A DNA stretch of 64,000 nt from Sphagnum magellanicum (taxonomy: Eukaryota; Streptophyta; Sphagnopsida; Sphagnales; Sphagnaceae): positions 8,866,001-8,930,000 of the forward strand of contig CM038914.1 of the NCBI GenBank assembly GCA_021904315.1, in the 5' to 3' direction. A program made the translations under genes and the position numbers. Numbering within the stretch: position 1 is the stretch's first letter; each line of letters opens with the position of its first letter. The notes beneath the pieces were generated by a model. It did not search any database. It saw only the letters and a list, made by a program, of their open reading frames with translations, and was not told the origin of the DNA. Positions 1 through 13,100 of the stretch are shown here, in pieces.

Positions 1-466
1 CCATATAGAAGCTCCTTTCCCTAGCTTCTTCAACAAGCTTACACATTGAAATAATTGCCCACCATTAAAACCAAATGTGAATTTCAGCCCCCCCCCCAGA
101 AAATCTCCAAAATGTTCCAAAAATGTTGTAATGTGAAAAACAAATATAACCAACATTGTATGGTGAAAGCAACAACCCTAACCTTAGCCTAATGAGAATG
201 CCAAGTTATTTTGGTGTTACGATTCCACACCCAAGATGAAAAATATGCACACAAGTTTCTTGAAAAACTAACTTGGTGATGAGATGAACAAACTACACAT
301 ATTGTGTGGAGGTTAGGCATGTGTCTAGTTTAGTTTCTTTGGATAATTCCGTATCTTGTGATATACATTTCACATTGAAAGAAGTTCCAAAATTAAAAAA
401 AGTGTTTTTATTAAAATGATTTAATAGATATTCCATTGAAAATATTTATAAGTTGTAATTTTTGAG

Positions 467-469
<3 letters not shown>

Positions 470-498
<29 letters not shown>
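470..498. repeat. (CA)n microsatellite
   Basis: About 14 uninterrupted CA dinucleotides. It sits in intergenic DNA with no gene nearby. Confidence 0.95.
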
Positions 499-500
<2 letters not shown>

Positions 501-3500
501 TGAGTATATATAAGAGATTGCATCTTAAGAAGTTGGATAAGGTGTAAGCAAAAGACTAAAAGCTAAAATAAATTTAAATTACATTCCCACTTTGGGGGGT
601 GAACTCTTGGGGAATCCTACATGTTGTAATATTAATTTGGGTATGCAACCAACTCCTAGGATGGGTAAAAAAGTGTCATTCCCAAGATAAAGGGAAATCT
701 AAAAGCATTCAAATTGAAATTAGACCAAACAATGGACAAAAACTAATATATTGTTCTCGAGTTGTTTTTTCCATAATAAACCTTAATTGCATATACTATG
801 GTCATTTGCAACAACATTGAAATTGCCAATGTGAGTCTTGAAGATTTCAATGACAATATAAGGAACCAAATGAAGTTTGAATGAAAAGTTTGATACATCA
901 TTCAAAAGATGTTTTTAAGGAATATAATTAAAAAAATTATATTGTCAAATTTGGATACCATTTGAGAAAGATATGAAAATTTAATTTTTGGGATTCATAA
1001 ATAAACAAAGATTGTGAGTCCCAATTCAAGATGAGCCCACATTTTTTCATTCCAATGTAGGTGCAAAAAAATGCTACAACATATATTATAGGGGAGGAAA
1101 GTGGTGATTCCTCCAAAGTCTAAAAAGTGGTGAATGTTATCAATCCATGGTTTAGTTTGTGAACCAAAATTAATTCCAAATGCACTAATTGCCCTCTTAT
1201 TCGGTTTATGCAATTTGATGTGACCAAGAGTTTGACGTGAAGGGTTGACTTGTTTTAGTTATATCCTAAAGTTCATGCACAACACTTTTGTCCCAATACA
1301 TGGAGTTAAGAAGTGCACCTAAGGCTTACAAGTCTTTCAAAACACATTGTATCAAAGAAAATTTATTTTGATATCATATGACAAACCTTTGGGGTTGCAT
1401 CACCCAACCTTGTCCAAATAAAATTATTTTTGGTTTCTCAAATAAGTCTTGAAAAGGGTTACAACAAATTGTGTTCATATTCCTAGAAAAATTCATTTAT
1501 CAAAAATTGAAAAATGTGCCCAAAAAAAAATCAATTTGGAAGGGGAAATGACATCTAATTTGTATAGGGATGGTTAACAGAAAATTGTGAATTGTCTTCA
1601 CTTGCTGCATTCACAATCATTGCAGAAGGATGAGAATATTTCTACCTTTGCAAAGCCAAAAACACAAGGTGGTTGACGGAAAAGTTTGTTGCAATAGAGT
1701 TATCCATAAAGTCACACTGTCTTCACCCTGTCTTTGGGCCTGCTTTCACTCTCCTATTCACTCTTTCAGTGGCATCTGCAAAGTAAGAAATTTTATTAAA
1801 TCTCAGTATGAAATGCTGAAACTCAGCATTTAATGCACAATGTTCGAGAGCAATTATAGTAGTTGTACAGGTAGGAGCAGTGAAAATACATGGAGCAGCA
1901 GTGGAGGCGGTCAGGAAAAAGGAAAGACAAGATGAAACTCAGTTTACCACCAAAATTGGTGGAAAAATTAGTTTGGGTCCTAGTTATTTCATTTTGTAAA
2001 ATTTTCATTCCGAGTTCATTTGATGCCATATTATGCCGAAACTGGCTGTTCTCGCCCCCCTAATCAAGTGACTTTACTACAGATAACTCTAATTTCACGG
2101 ATCGTTGTATAAACCTATAATAGTCATAACAATACATCAAATGTCATTTGCAATAATATTCTAGAATAATAAATAAATGCATTCAAAAGTTTTAAAAATT
2201 GGGTAAATGTAAACACATTGTTTAACTTCAGCTGTGTGTCAACATATGAAGGAAAAAACAGACTTGTAGAAAGGAAATCTTTCAGTTTCTAGATGACATG
2301 AACCGAGCACTGCGCAATGTCCAAACTTATGATTTTGGTACCTTAAACAATTTAGGAACCCCTTGCTCAAGTGAGAGATGAAAAAACAAAGGGTTTTGAT
2401 TCTTTGAACAACTTGGAATTGGAGGCTTTAGAACTTTACACAACTTTTAGAACTGAGACTTTCTTTTCAGCCACCACCCTCTCTCTCTTCCCACCAGCAA
2501 GAATTGCTGATGGAGCTAACTTATTCAACTTTTGACCTAAATTTGCCTTTTTTGTGAAGGCAACTACCTCATGGTGACCAGATATGCCAGGCCATGTTGG
2601 CTTTGCTTACACCCAACACTGCCTTCCTGGCTTGATTCAATTCTTGCAGCTTTTGGTATATTAGTGCACGAGCGAGCGAGCGAGCGGTTTGTACTGGTCA
2701 ACTTTCAAGTTTCAGGCATTTCTAGTTGACAACATTGTATGAAAATCAAATGTTAACAAAAGTTCATCACAAATGAAAATGCAACATGGTTCCTTCCTTC
2801 CTTCCTTCTTCGACTCTCAGAATTTTCTGCAAATGACTTACATTTCCAGTTGAGTCATATAATAACTCAAGAAACTAAAAAATTGGAGATGTTTATTCAA
2901 ATGGGTTTTGCACTAGTTCCAGCATTTCTAGTTGACAAGGAGCAGCAGTACAAGATTTATTCATAAGTAAACAACTGAATCGAAATGCAACACCGTTCCT
3001 TTTTCAACTTTCAGTTGTTTTTGACACATCCTTTTACTAATGTCGCTTGGGAAATTTGGATAAATTGCTTCTGGTTTTTTTGATGGGTGGGAGGTATTGT
3101 TTTTGTTGGGCATTCGATGTGTGAGGGTTTTAGGGTTGGTATTCACGGGCACAAAACTTAACCCTAGTGTCGAATTATGCTTTTTTGACCTATGTCAGGT
3201 GCCATCATCATTTATGTGCAACAATGTGGTAGTGAGTTTAGTGTAGTGTCAGACGGTCAATTGGCAGATTGGTGTATTTGTTGAAAAATTTATCTACATA
3301 CTTGAATGCTATGCTCTGGGGGGTTGGTCACATCTACAACAAGGGGTGTATCACACTGCAGCCTTGCCATTTACATTAAAAAAGTATCTTAAGGCAAAAG
3401 AAGAATTATGGAAACTCAAATATTTCACCACGCATAAGTATAATGTTCAAAAAATCCTCTAAAAGAAACCAAAATCCTTCAAGATATTATACCTCTATAA

Positions 3501-4292
3501 CTAATCTCGAGTTTCAATATAATCCAAAATATCATCTTTCAAAAATCCTCATATAAAAATAGACCAGGCTATTTACCTAGGCGTCAAAATCCCTTAAGCT
3601 AATATACTCTATAATGAATCTAAACACAATATATCCTTGCCTTCCAAGGCAAAGGCCAACAAACACTAAGTGCAACAACAACACATGTGAGCAAACTGGC
3701 AAAAATCATATCCGACTTGCAACACTCATTGCAACCATCTTATGACAAAAGAATACTTCATGAAACAGAATTGCTGCAAAAGTATCTTTCCCCTTTTGCA
3801 GAAACTTCATCATCTCATTCAAATCTAAGCACGTATATCTCATCATCATCATCATAACACATAACTAGCTTTAGGGTTTTGTCGCCCTGACATGTCTCAT
3901 ACTCATTGGACGTCCATGCCCCCCGAATTATATCACATATGAAGCTGCTGACTGACTAGCAGTTTTCGGACCTAGGTCTATTACTTTACATCCATAACCT
4001 GCTCAGCACATGGATGATGATGCATCACAGAAAGAATGTATCTGGATATATTCATCACTAACCTAACTTTACATCCGTAACTTGCTTAATAACTGGTTGC
4101 ATCATGACCCCAATACACTGGTTATATCTGGTTACCTAGGCCACCGAAGGGTGAAATGGCTCCTTCACTAGTACCATGGTAAAAGCTCCATAAAATTTGG
4201 GTTGCTTTTGAACATGATAGATACCCGGTCCTGGAACAAAACCAGAGTCTCTGAGTGCAAATTTAACATTTCCTCAGTTGATTATTAGCTCT

Positions 4293-4373
4293 AAAGATGC
4301 ATTCACACTTGGTGTTAGGGACTCTAGTAAGTTTGGGTCCCCTAACACCATGCTTCCCATTTAGGACTTAAAC
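4293..4373 (+). repeat. Partial copy of the 5.2-kb MITE
   Basis: Roughly 80 bases match the left part of the element at 5167-5382. They share the terminal word GCATTCACACTTGGTGTTA, then GGGACTCTAGTA, CCCCTAA and CATTTAGGAC. No matching right terminal repeat follows, so this is a truncated or half copy. It shows the family has more than one member in the region. Confidence 0.7.
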
Positions 4374-5028
4374 TTCGGCGGGTTCACCAGTTCACCCTGA
4401 CCGTTACAACACATAGTTCTTTGTTTGAATGAAATGAAGCACTATTCACTTTCTGCAGTTGATGACGTTGGAAACAATAAATCTTGAAGGATTCAAATCA
4501 CCTTCAAATTTTTTTAAAAAAATCATTTGATTTGATTTGACTTGATTTGATGTTGGCCTTGTATGTAGAGACATTAGTAGAATTCCAAATTGGTCTTATG
4601 ATTCAAACAAAACACGCGGTGTTGGGGTTATCCTTCCTGACACGGTCTCATGAACAGAATGTGAAAAAAGAAAGCGTCCTGAATGTCACTCCAAAAAACC
4701 ACTGAACTTTTCAACTTATGCTTTTGCAGTCATGATGGACAACTCTCTTTCACTCTTCAGTCAAAATGGACAGGTTCAACAGACTGTTGTTGTTGTTGCC
4801 TGCCCAACTTAGATAGATAGAGAGCCGTATCTAGCCGACCAAAACCAGTCGGCTATCCCTCCCGCAAGAGCCATGTCCATATCTTGTAACAAACACTCGT
4901 ATTCATCACTGACCAACGGCAGCCAGTGTGGTAGACAAGAGTGTGAACCATTTGGGACCTTTTGTTTTGCCCTTTGTTTTTTTCTTCCCTTGAAATGTAA
5001 TTGTCACTCAAGAGAGAGATTCGTGTCG

Positions 5029-5462
5029 TCACCCTGAGTTCCATAGGGTCAACTGCTCTGACAAATTGTGTACTAACATACTAACTGCACATAGTACAAG
5101 TGATTCGCTCTTTCACCCTAAGATTCATAGGGTCAACTGCTTTGACAAATGTGTACTAACCTACTAAAGGTGCATTCACACTTGGTGTTAAGGGACTCTA
5201 GTATTATGTCCCCTAATGCCAAGCTAGTCATTTAGGACCTAAACCTATTTATCATGAATATTTTCTATTAAGTTAACATTCGTTTAATATTAAACAAGCA
5301 CCCATTTAACATTGGGTGCCACCTAAGATGCCACCTAGATTTTCACTTAACACTGACTTAACATTAGGTGTGAATGCACCTTAGCACATAGCACATAGCA
5401 CAAATGATTCTTTCTTTCACCCTGAGGTTCATAGGGTCAATTGCTCTAACAAATGTATGTGA
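5029..5462 (+). repeat. Three-copy tandem repeat, ~84-bp unit, middle copy interrupted
   Basis: Units start at 5029, 5113 and 5417 with TCACCCTGAG or TCACCCTAAG, followed by TTC(C)ATAGGGTCAACTGC and then GACAAAT and GTGTACTAAC. The first unit is 84 bases. The second is 304 bases because a 216-bp element (5167-5382) is inserted in it. The third is partial. Removing the insertion brings the second unit back to nearly the length of the first. Confidence 0.85.
5167..5382. mobile_element. MITE with 15-bp terminal inverted repeats
   Basis: The left end AAGGTGCATTCACAC and the right end GTGTGAATGCACCTT are perfect 15-bp inverted repeats, and similarity continues weakly inward (TGTTAAG). The element is 216 bp, has no coding capacity and lies inside the second unit of an 84-bp tandem repeat. 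Flanking bases are TA-rich (CTACTA on the left, AGCA on the right), and a clean target duplication is not obvious. A TWA target would fit the PIF/Harbinger superfamily, but that assignment is inference. Confidence 0.8.
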
Positions 5463-5465
5463 ATG

Positions 5466-6899
5466 ATGCATAGAATATTGTGAGGTCTAGCAAATAGTTT
5501 ACAAAAATTCCCAATGATGTGCCAAAATCTCTCCAGTGTGCTCTACACATCAGATTAATGGGCACTCGTTAGACCCTGCCCCCACTTGTGGCTACCTGCC
5601 ATTCATTTAGGCCCTCCCAATTGTTCCATTCCCTAATACATAACTAATGGACAAAATATACGATCAATGAGAAAAAAGGTTCACCCACACAACATACTTT
5701 TATTTTTATTTTTCAAATTTTGATTTCACATAAATTGGCAATTTTTTGCTGGAAAAACACATCTTGCATAATAAAAACTTGAATTTTTTTGGTTTTTGAA
5801 GTTTTAATCCCCAAAATTTCTAAAATGTTATAAAAAATCCACCACCCGAAAGAGGAAAAAAAGGGGTCATGCACATAGCTGGTCACAAACCCTTATAAGC
5901 AAGAGAAAGTGATACACATTAGTGTTTACATTATTTGACCACTAACAACTTAAAATTGTTAACTTAACAATGCAATATTGACATGTAAAGGTAAGTAAAA
6001 TTTAACTTCAAAATTTATTAGTTGACTTTAATTTTACAACACTTTGTGTGCAGACCTCGGTTAACATTTTGGCTAACATCATTGCACGATATTGTTCATT
6101 GACCGTCACTTCATTTTTAATCAGAAGTTTCATTGATCTCATTATTTCATTTGATCATCTTGTTCACTTCATTTGTTAGTCTCTTTTGTTTTGCTTTTTT
6201 ATTTGTTTCACGCACTTGTCATTTGTCTATTTTGTTTCGCACACTCATCTTCTTTAACACATCCACTTGTGATCTTGCTTTGCACATTATTACATCTTTT
6301 TTTGGCGATTTGTTATTTCTTTAAAAAAATTCATTGTTTTCCTTTTTAAAATTGCAGTGTTGGATTACAAGCATGTAATTTTTGTAGAGCTTTTCGTGTA
6401 CTTGATAAATTGTTGTAAAAGTTATTATTGCTTCTAATTGCAGCTTTTTTGTGAAATGTGCTTGCAAGAATAACCTTCAACTTTCTATTGTCGTCTTTGT
6501 GTTTCCATCAATGTCAACTTGCCTACAACATGGGATTGTTTCAAACATAACTTGAACATTGGGTGAACTTGAGGTTGACTACTTAATTTTGATCTTCCTC
6601 CTCAAAGAGGACAACAACAAACATTGGTTGCAATTTTTTTGAATGAAGGAATATATTTTGTTTTATATTGTTAATCAACTCAAGCCTTTGCTTAAAAAAC
6701 ATGACACATGATACAAACTCATCATTCTAGTTGAGGTTTGAGGGGCATGTGCTTTGTACAAAAAAATATTCAAGACTACAACTTGTGGCTGGTCAAGAAA
6801 TCAATGATGCATGTGAGGTTTGATTTGCAATGAATTGTTTGTTGTAATTTGATTGCTAGTCTTGCTTGTGCTTAGAGAAATTATAATTGTGATCAACAT
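5466..6899. other. Intergenic, no gene recognised
   Basis: AT-rich sequence without a supported gene. The right part (from about 6500) probably belongs to the N-terminal region of the Harbinger-type relic that becomes readable at about 6930, but stops and shifts are too dense to align it by eye. Confidence 0.5.
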
Positions 6900-6924
6900 T
6901 GTCTTCAAGAAGGTACTCATTTAA

Positions 6925-7590
6925 CCTATTGGAACCAAGATGCAAGTAGTAATGTAAAGTTTAAAAACTTTATGTGGTCTCTTGAACATTCAAGGGGTCA
7001 TAGATGGTACAAAATTTTCAATTTCATAGCTTGATAGACCTTTTAGTGAGAATCGATTTTATCACAAGATAGGTGGTTGTAACATTAAGTGTCACTCTAT
7101 CGTAAACAACTACCAAATGTTTATTAACCTATTTGTTAGTCTTCCAAGGAGTGTGAATGATTGTAAGGTTCTTAGGAAAATTGCAATTTATGTTAATGTT
7201 AATGTTTAACATGGATTTTTTAATGAAGACAAACATCAAGACAATTTTGTTCATAACCTATTGGGAGATAAGGGGCATCCCTAATATCTTGGTTGATGAC
7301 ACTGCATAAAGAAGGAGAAACAAACATTCTCGAGATAATTTATAATAGGAAGCATAGATGAGGACAATAAGTTGTAGAAAATTCATTTAGCATATTTAAG
7401 AAAACTTTTCATGAACTATAAAGGAAGATAGAAATGCACATTTCTATTGTTCTAGATTTAGTTCCTTGTTGTAGTTTGTTGCATAAAATTCTAATTAGTC
7501 GTCATAAAATAAATGTGAACAAATCTTGAATTTTGTTACAAGAGGTTTATGTTGTGCAAGACTTTACACAAAATCATTAAGCATGAGAGC
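6925..7590 (+). pseudogene. PIF/Harbinger-type (HARBI1-like, DDE_Tnp_4) transposase relic
   Basis: One forward frame, interrupted by about ten stops, reads through the DDE nuclease domain of HARBI1-like transposases. Visible blocks in order are LCGLLNIQGVIDGTK (first Asp, codon at about 7003), KCHSIVNN, SLPRSVNDCKVLRK (second Asp), LLGDKGHP, and after a shift VVENSFSIFKKTFHEL (Glu) and PCCSLLHKILISRHK. The DDE triad residues are still recognisable. Stops occur after FSIS, after VNVNV and after HEL, so no protein can be made. Harbinger elements normally also carry a Myb-like second gene; none is recognised here. Confidence 0.8.
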
Positions 7591-7599
7591 ATGAAGAAA

Positions 7600-10131
7600 A
7601 ACATTGGAAGATAAAGAAGTTTTTGGTGTGAACATCAATGTGCCAAGCTAAAGGGGGCGATAAAGGAATTTGGCTTGAAAATGTTAATCAATTAAGCTTT
7701 GAATAGGTACACAAATATGAGCACATTGTTTTGTTTGAAATACTATGAACAATTCTATGTAGTATGTATATGTAGGTAGTTGAAAGTTTCAAAATGCTAC
7801 AATGAATCCTCAAACCATTTCTTTGTCCCCGTCACCTATAGGCTTATGAATTTCAGCAACATGATCAAATTGGTATTTTGCTTCCACTTTGTGTATGTCA
7901 TGCCCATGACGAGAGTTAGCATGAAAATTGCTAGGATCATTTTTTTCATGTGTTGTTGACTTCAACATCTCTAAGTTTGAAATACTCAATTTTGTTGGCT
8001 TTGAAGCTTTTCCTACCCTTTTTATTGGAGCTTTTCAATGTCTAGATTGGTAAAACAATTGTTATCAATTGAACTTTTTATTGATGTCATTAGTATCTTG
8101 GTGCTCCTTTTGGTTGCTTCCACCATGCTATTGTTTTCCATACAAGTTTTTTGTTGAACATCTACATTTTTGAATGGTCTTCGATTAACAATAGGAGGAG
8201 GTTTGAGAATTTTTATTAATGCATATGAATCCTTGTTTGGTGGATTATCTTCATGCATGGCATCATTCGAGGAATCTTGAAACTCTCCTAGGCATATATT
8301 GAATTTTTGATATTTGGTGTTGGAGGAGTGTGCATTATTTGTGTGCTTGGAATCAATTTTGTAGGTGGTGTACATGACTCCAATTGGTTCACATTTCACC
8401 TTGGTGAGATGAAAATAGAAATCAATAACATAGATGTAGCAATATGATGTCATGGGGAACCACAAAATCATGTACATATAGAGGGTGCAACATTGGTTGA
8501 ACCCCCATGAATGCATTGATAATTTCATAGATGACCTTGTTGTAACGTTGACATACATTTTGATTTGTTTTCTTGTGTGAGGTTAAATCCCACTATGATT
8601 TGTTCTTTCTTATGAAGATATGTAATTGAAATATTGCATTTAAAGTGTCCATAACTTGCACCCTATTTATTTTTGCATGTTGCATTGTTTGGTAGTAGAG
8701 GTGAATGCTTGTTTGTATTCACGATGTTTACAATCTTGTATCATTTAGAGTTTGTTGTCTCGAACTAGTCTCGCTCAGATGAATCAGATCCAATCTTGTT
8801 ATGTGTTTAAAAAAAAGAAAAATTAACATGATGATTTCTTGGTATTCCTAGTTTGGTTGCCATGGCTTCTTTGTTTGCATCTTGCTGGTCAACTCACAAG
8901 TGGAATTCAATGTCAATTCAACACCAACATTATTCATTTTGTTTTTGAATTTTGCCCTCATTAGTTCCCGTCTGTGATTTGTGACCTCTTCTGAATTTTG
9001 TGATCCATGACAACCTTGGGTCTCCATATATTTTTACAAATTCCATGTGAGCAAATTGAATGCATTTTTAAATTTGTGTTTGTTTTGTATCACATGTGTA
9101 AGTCAATTGGTTCTCACTCTCTTTTACATTGTCAAGTTCCGTGGCAAAGCTACTAGCCCCTTATTACGAGACATGTTGAATGCTCTGAAATACTCAAAGT
9201 TGTGAAGGTAGAAGTGTTGTGAAGATTTGTAGAGGCATCATGAACGTTAAGAAGCTATTGCAATAGTAACTTCAGTCAAAGCTCCATCATATGTTAGTTA
9301 TGAAGCTTGTAGCCATGCTCCAAGTTTCATAGGATCATGCGAACAGAATGATTTGTGATCAAATTTTTGAAATATAACTTGCCACAAAGTTAGTAGGTCA
9401 ATTTTCAGACTATCAATTTAACAATTGGTTTCCAATGCAGTTTGGTTTTTTTTTCACTACAATTTAACATTTTTCATTATTTGACCCTTTTTTTGGGTAA
9501 CATTGTTTCAACAACAATCACCACATCAGATGCCATGTCAATTTTAGTGGTATCAATAGCACTAGTAGGTGTGGATAGTCATATCTTGCTAGTTTTCTGA
9601 CATTCATGTACCATTGCTTTAACTTGAGATGTGAACAAACTATTAGTACCAACCCACAACAACTGTTTTTCACTTTTAAGAGAAACTTTTTTTGTTAACT
9701 AGTTTTACTAGTGTAAAACACATGAGATGTTGAATAGTAGTCAGGTTTTACAAACTCCAGGAACTTGGAAACATACAAGTACGTAAAGCTTTCAGTGAAT
9801 CAGAGCACATACCGCAGGATCAGCCACATAGAATGGTTTAAGTCCAAAATTGAGGATATCCGTTATGCTTTGAAAACTCTTTGTCAATAGTCACATCTAA
9901 AAACAGTTTAGCAGAAAAAATTGCATATAACTATACCGAGTGGGAGGAAAGATAACACTATTTCAGGGTAGGTGATAAGTTGAGGTCTGTTTGCAACTTA
10001 GATGGCAGATCTGCATAACTAAATCTGGACCTACTGCAAGACCAGGTAGATTTCTGTAATGCCTTTCATCAGTCCAACAAATTCAAAACTTCTTCAGGCC
10101 AAGACAAAACTGGGGGCTTTGTCATGGAGGC
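7600..10131. other. Intergenic plus 3' flank of CCT2; one unrecognised frame
   Basis: A reverse frame of 178 codons (8022-8558) is open, but I recognise no domain in it and its composition (many Asn, Lys, Ile) matches the AT-rich background. It lies beside the Harbinger relic, so a decayed second transposon gene is possible but unproven. The last few hundred bases before 10132 should contain the CCT2 3' untranslated region. Confidence 0.45.
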
Positions 10132-13100
10132 TTACATCCGATCTTCTCTCTGTCTGGGTGCACACCGGATGATCTCATCCACACGTAGAATCATCTCTGC
10201 AGCCTCTGTAGCTGACAAAAGCACTGCCTGTTTAACCTTGAATGACTCATAAATGCCAAGCGCCTCCATATCACCCACCTGCCAGAACAATTCATTCGAA
10301 ATTCAGCATCCTTCAGAAACAGGAACTAACAAAGAAGAACAAACGGCATGTTACCTCAAAATCCTCCAGGTCTACGAACTTCCATTCCTTCCTTTTCTAT
10401 TTAATGATGACTGTTAATTTTTAAAAAATTGATGCGAGTGAAGGATTCAGAACTCTTCACCTTCCTTTCCTCAAGAGTTCTGAAGGCATTATTCACAACA
10501 AAGGGGGGGCAAAATTCATACAAAAAGCAGAAACTTAGGGAAGAAACTCATGACTCACCTCGCCAGTGATGACATCAATACCGGCCTTGCTGTGGTCTGC
10601 AGAATGGGCAGCACGCAACTGGGAGACTAAGTCAGCACTATCCAAGCCAGCATTATCAGCTATGGTTATCGGGATTGCACGCAATGCAGATGCAAATGAC
10701 TCCATAGCAATTGATTTCTTGCCAGGGGTTTTGCGAGCAAGCTCATCAACATGTTTGCCCATGAGAATCTCAGGCCAGCCACCTCCCAGGAGCACACGGC
10801 TGTCCTGGACTGTCTGCACCAGCACACATAGTGCATCATGCAGCGACCGCTCAGCTTCATCCAGCACGTGTGAACTGCCAATCACCATAAAAAGATCAGC
10901 ATTTTGAATGCCAATGAATCCACAGATCTAACGTCTGTGAAAAGTGACAATCCTGAGATTGAGAAAGCCACCAGTCACAACAGGCAAACAAGACCAACAG
11001 AAAAACTGCTGCAAGTTACAGGCTTATGTCTAGCATTGTCAATTAGATTTTCCTTGGAGGACTACAAATCCCTCAAAGTACTAAATAACTTCCATTGGTG
11101 TGTCAAAAAGGAAAATTTATCTCAAGAGTGGAGAAAACAGGGAAAGTGATGGATAACTGATAGAGACCTTTCTGATGAAGTAGCTCATCCAGCCACTTGC
11201 TAGCAATCTATATCCTCTTCAGCACAAAGCCACCCTCCTAATGCACCTTAGGTTTCCAAGGATCACCTATTCTCTATCAAAGAACCGTTGGACTAGTCAA
11301 GGAGCTTATCATAGTCAAGTCATTTTCCATTCTCCTTGCTCATTATCAGAAACTAGGGGTTTGTGGTCCTACAGTTTCTCAACACAGACATCATCCTCAC
11401 ACAAAAAATCATTAACAGCTAGTCATAAGGAAGAGAGTGATGAGAAAACATGTCAATCACCTGGCTCCACGTAGAACAATAGTACAGGCCTGGCCCAGTT
11501 CAACACCTGAAAAGTGGATGAGTCTATCTTCACCAATCATGATCTCCTCAATGAGCTTGCAGTGCCCAAGCTTTACAGACTCAGGACTGTCAAAGGTTGA
11601 TGTAATTTCACCCCCTGTTACAAGAGCTAACCGCTCAATGCCCTCAAAATCAGCATGCTCAATGGCCATAATGCCAGCATCTGCAAATAACTCTTCTGGG
11701 TAGTTATAGATGAGTTGACGGTTTACAAAGCAGTTGATTCCATGCTTAATGATTTGGCCCACTTTGTTCTTCATCTTGGTCTTTTCTGCTGCTTCAATAT
11801 CAGCTACTTTTGACATTGCATCCACACGCACACGTGCACCATAGATCTTGACTTTGTCAGTGTCCATAGCTGTATTAGCAACAAGGATGTTTGCATTCTC
11901 AATTCTCTTGGGCTGTCCAACTCCAATCTTCTTGTCAAGAATGAACCTGCACTTCATCAACAATTGACAAAGACGAGAGATTGCTCATGACAATAATCAG
12001 GGCTGATGAGGTTCTCCATTTTTGACCCCTAAAGCCAGTGAAGAACTGGTGGTGATGTTAATTTCATTACCAGAATGAATACAGAGAACAAGAAGCCATT
12101 GCCACAGTGAGAAAAGAAGGGCCCACATACCCCTCATCCAGATATGAATCCTTCAGTGAACCTCCCGCCTTCTTGATGATTTGAATTGCTTCCATGTTGG
12201 AACTTCCCTGTGGTCAGAGACAAGGACAACCTCAACAGAGATCACAGCCACAATGAAAATTGTTCATAATTGAAGATGATCTGTACATGAGTTATTTCAC
12301 ATTAGTGCAACAATCCAAAAGGGTGGGATCAGGTAGGTATATGAAAAAGCCCTGCTGCATACTGAATTCACTACAAAGACATACTGAGCTCCCTCAAAAG
12401 GATCACAAAACTACATTACACCCAGGGTAAACATAATCAAGCAAGTGTACCTTCAATCGCAAGACTGCATCCACAGCAAGGTTAGCAAAATGCTCCTTGT
12501 CCTGAGACAAAATTTTGGAGCTCAGCGTTGTCATTGCAATGTTACAGAGGTCAGACCGAAACTTCTCTGCAGTATATAACACACACATCACAGTTGTGAC
12601 ATGAGTTACAATAAGCAAATAACTCTTATCGAGAAATGTAAGAAAACAATGCAATTCTCAAGCAAACCTTGATGCAGGATTCAAAACAGTGTTTACCTAT
12701 ATCCTCTCTGTTGTCACGGACACTATTTTCTAGAGCGGTGCGTGCTGTTTCAGCTGCAATTCGGTAACCTGAAAATCTCAAGCAACCCATCAGCAACCAA
12801 AGTGCATGTGACATCTCATGCAAACCAAGGAGCCCAATCCAAGCTTGTACTCACTTGCTTGGTGGATTCCTCTTCTATTAGACCTTCTGGTGCAAGAAAA
12901 TGAAAAAGGTATTCAGAAGGAAGCCTTTTAGAAGATACCAGCAATTATGGTCATGGGGTGGATCTTGAGGGCAACTAGCTTCTCAGCTTCTCTCAGTAAT
13001 TCACCAGCCAGCACCACAACAGAGGTCGTCCCATCCCCAACCTCATCGTCCTGAACTTTGGAAATGTCTGTTGCCACTAGCTCCAGTTAGATATCCCTCT

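Larger units (their letters stand above)
1..5028. other. Intergenic, no gene recognised
   Basis: I see no open frame with a recognisable domain on either strand; the longest frames are under 75 codons and interrupted. The stretch holds a CA microsatellite (470-498), a short GAGC run near 2670-2690, a TTCC run near 2785-2807, and a relative of a nearby MITE at 4293-4373. Composition is AT-rich with scattered CTTTG/CAAAG-rich words typical of old transposon debris. Confidence 0.6.

Noticed and set aside
5029-5462. CRISPR-like array
   Set aside because: The three repeats are longer than CRISPR repeats and directly tandem without unique spacers; the only interruption is a MITE, in a plant nuclear context.
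10566-10907. 113-codon plus-strand frame
   Set aside because: It lies opposite CCT2 exon 10, which has strong family identity and in-phase splice joins; the plus frame is a shadow.
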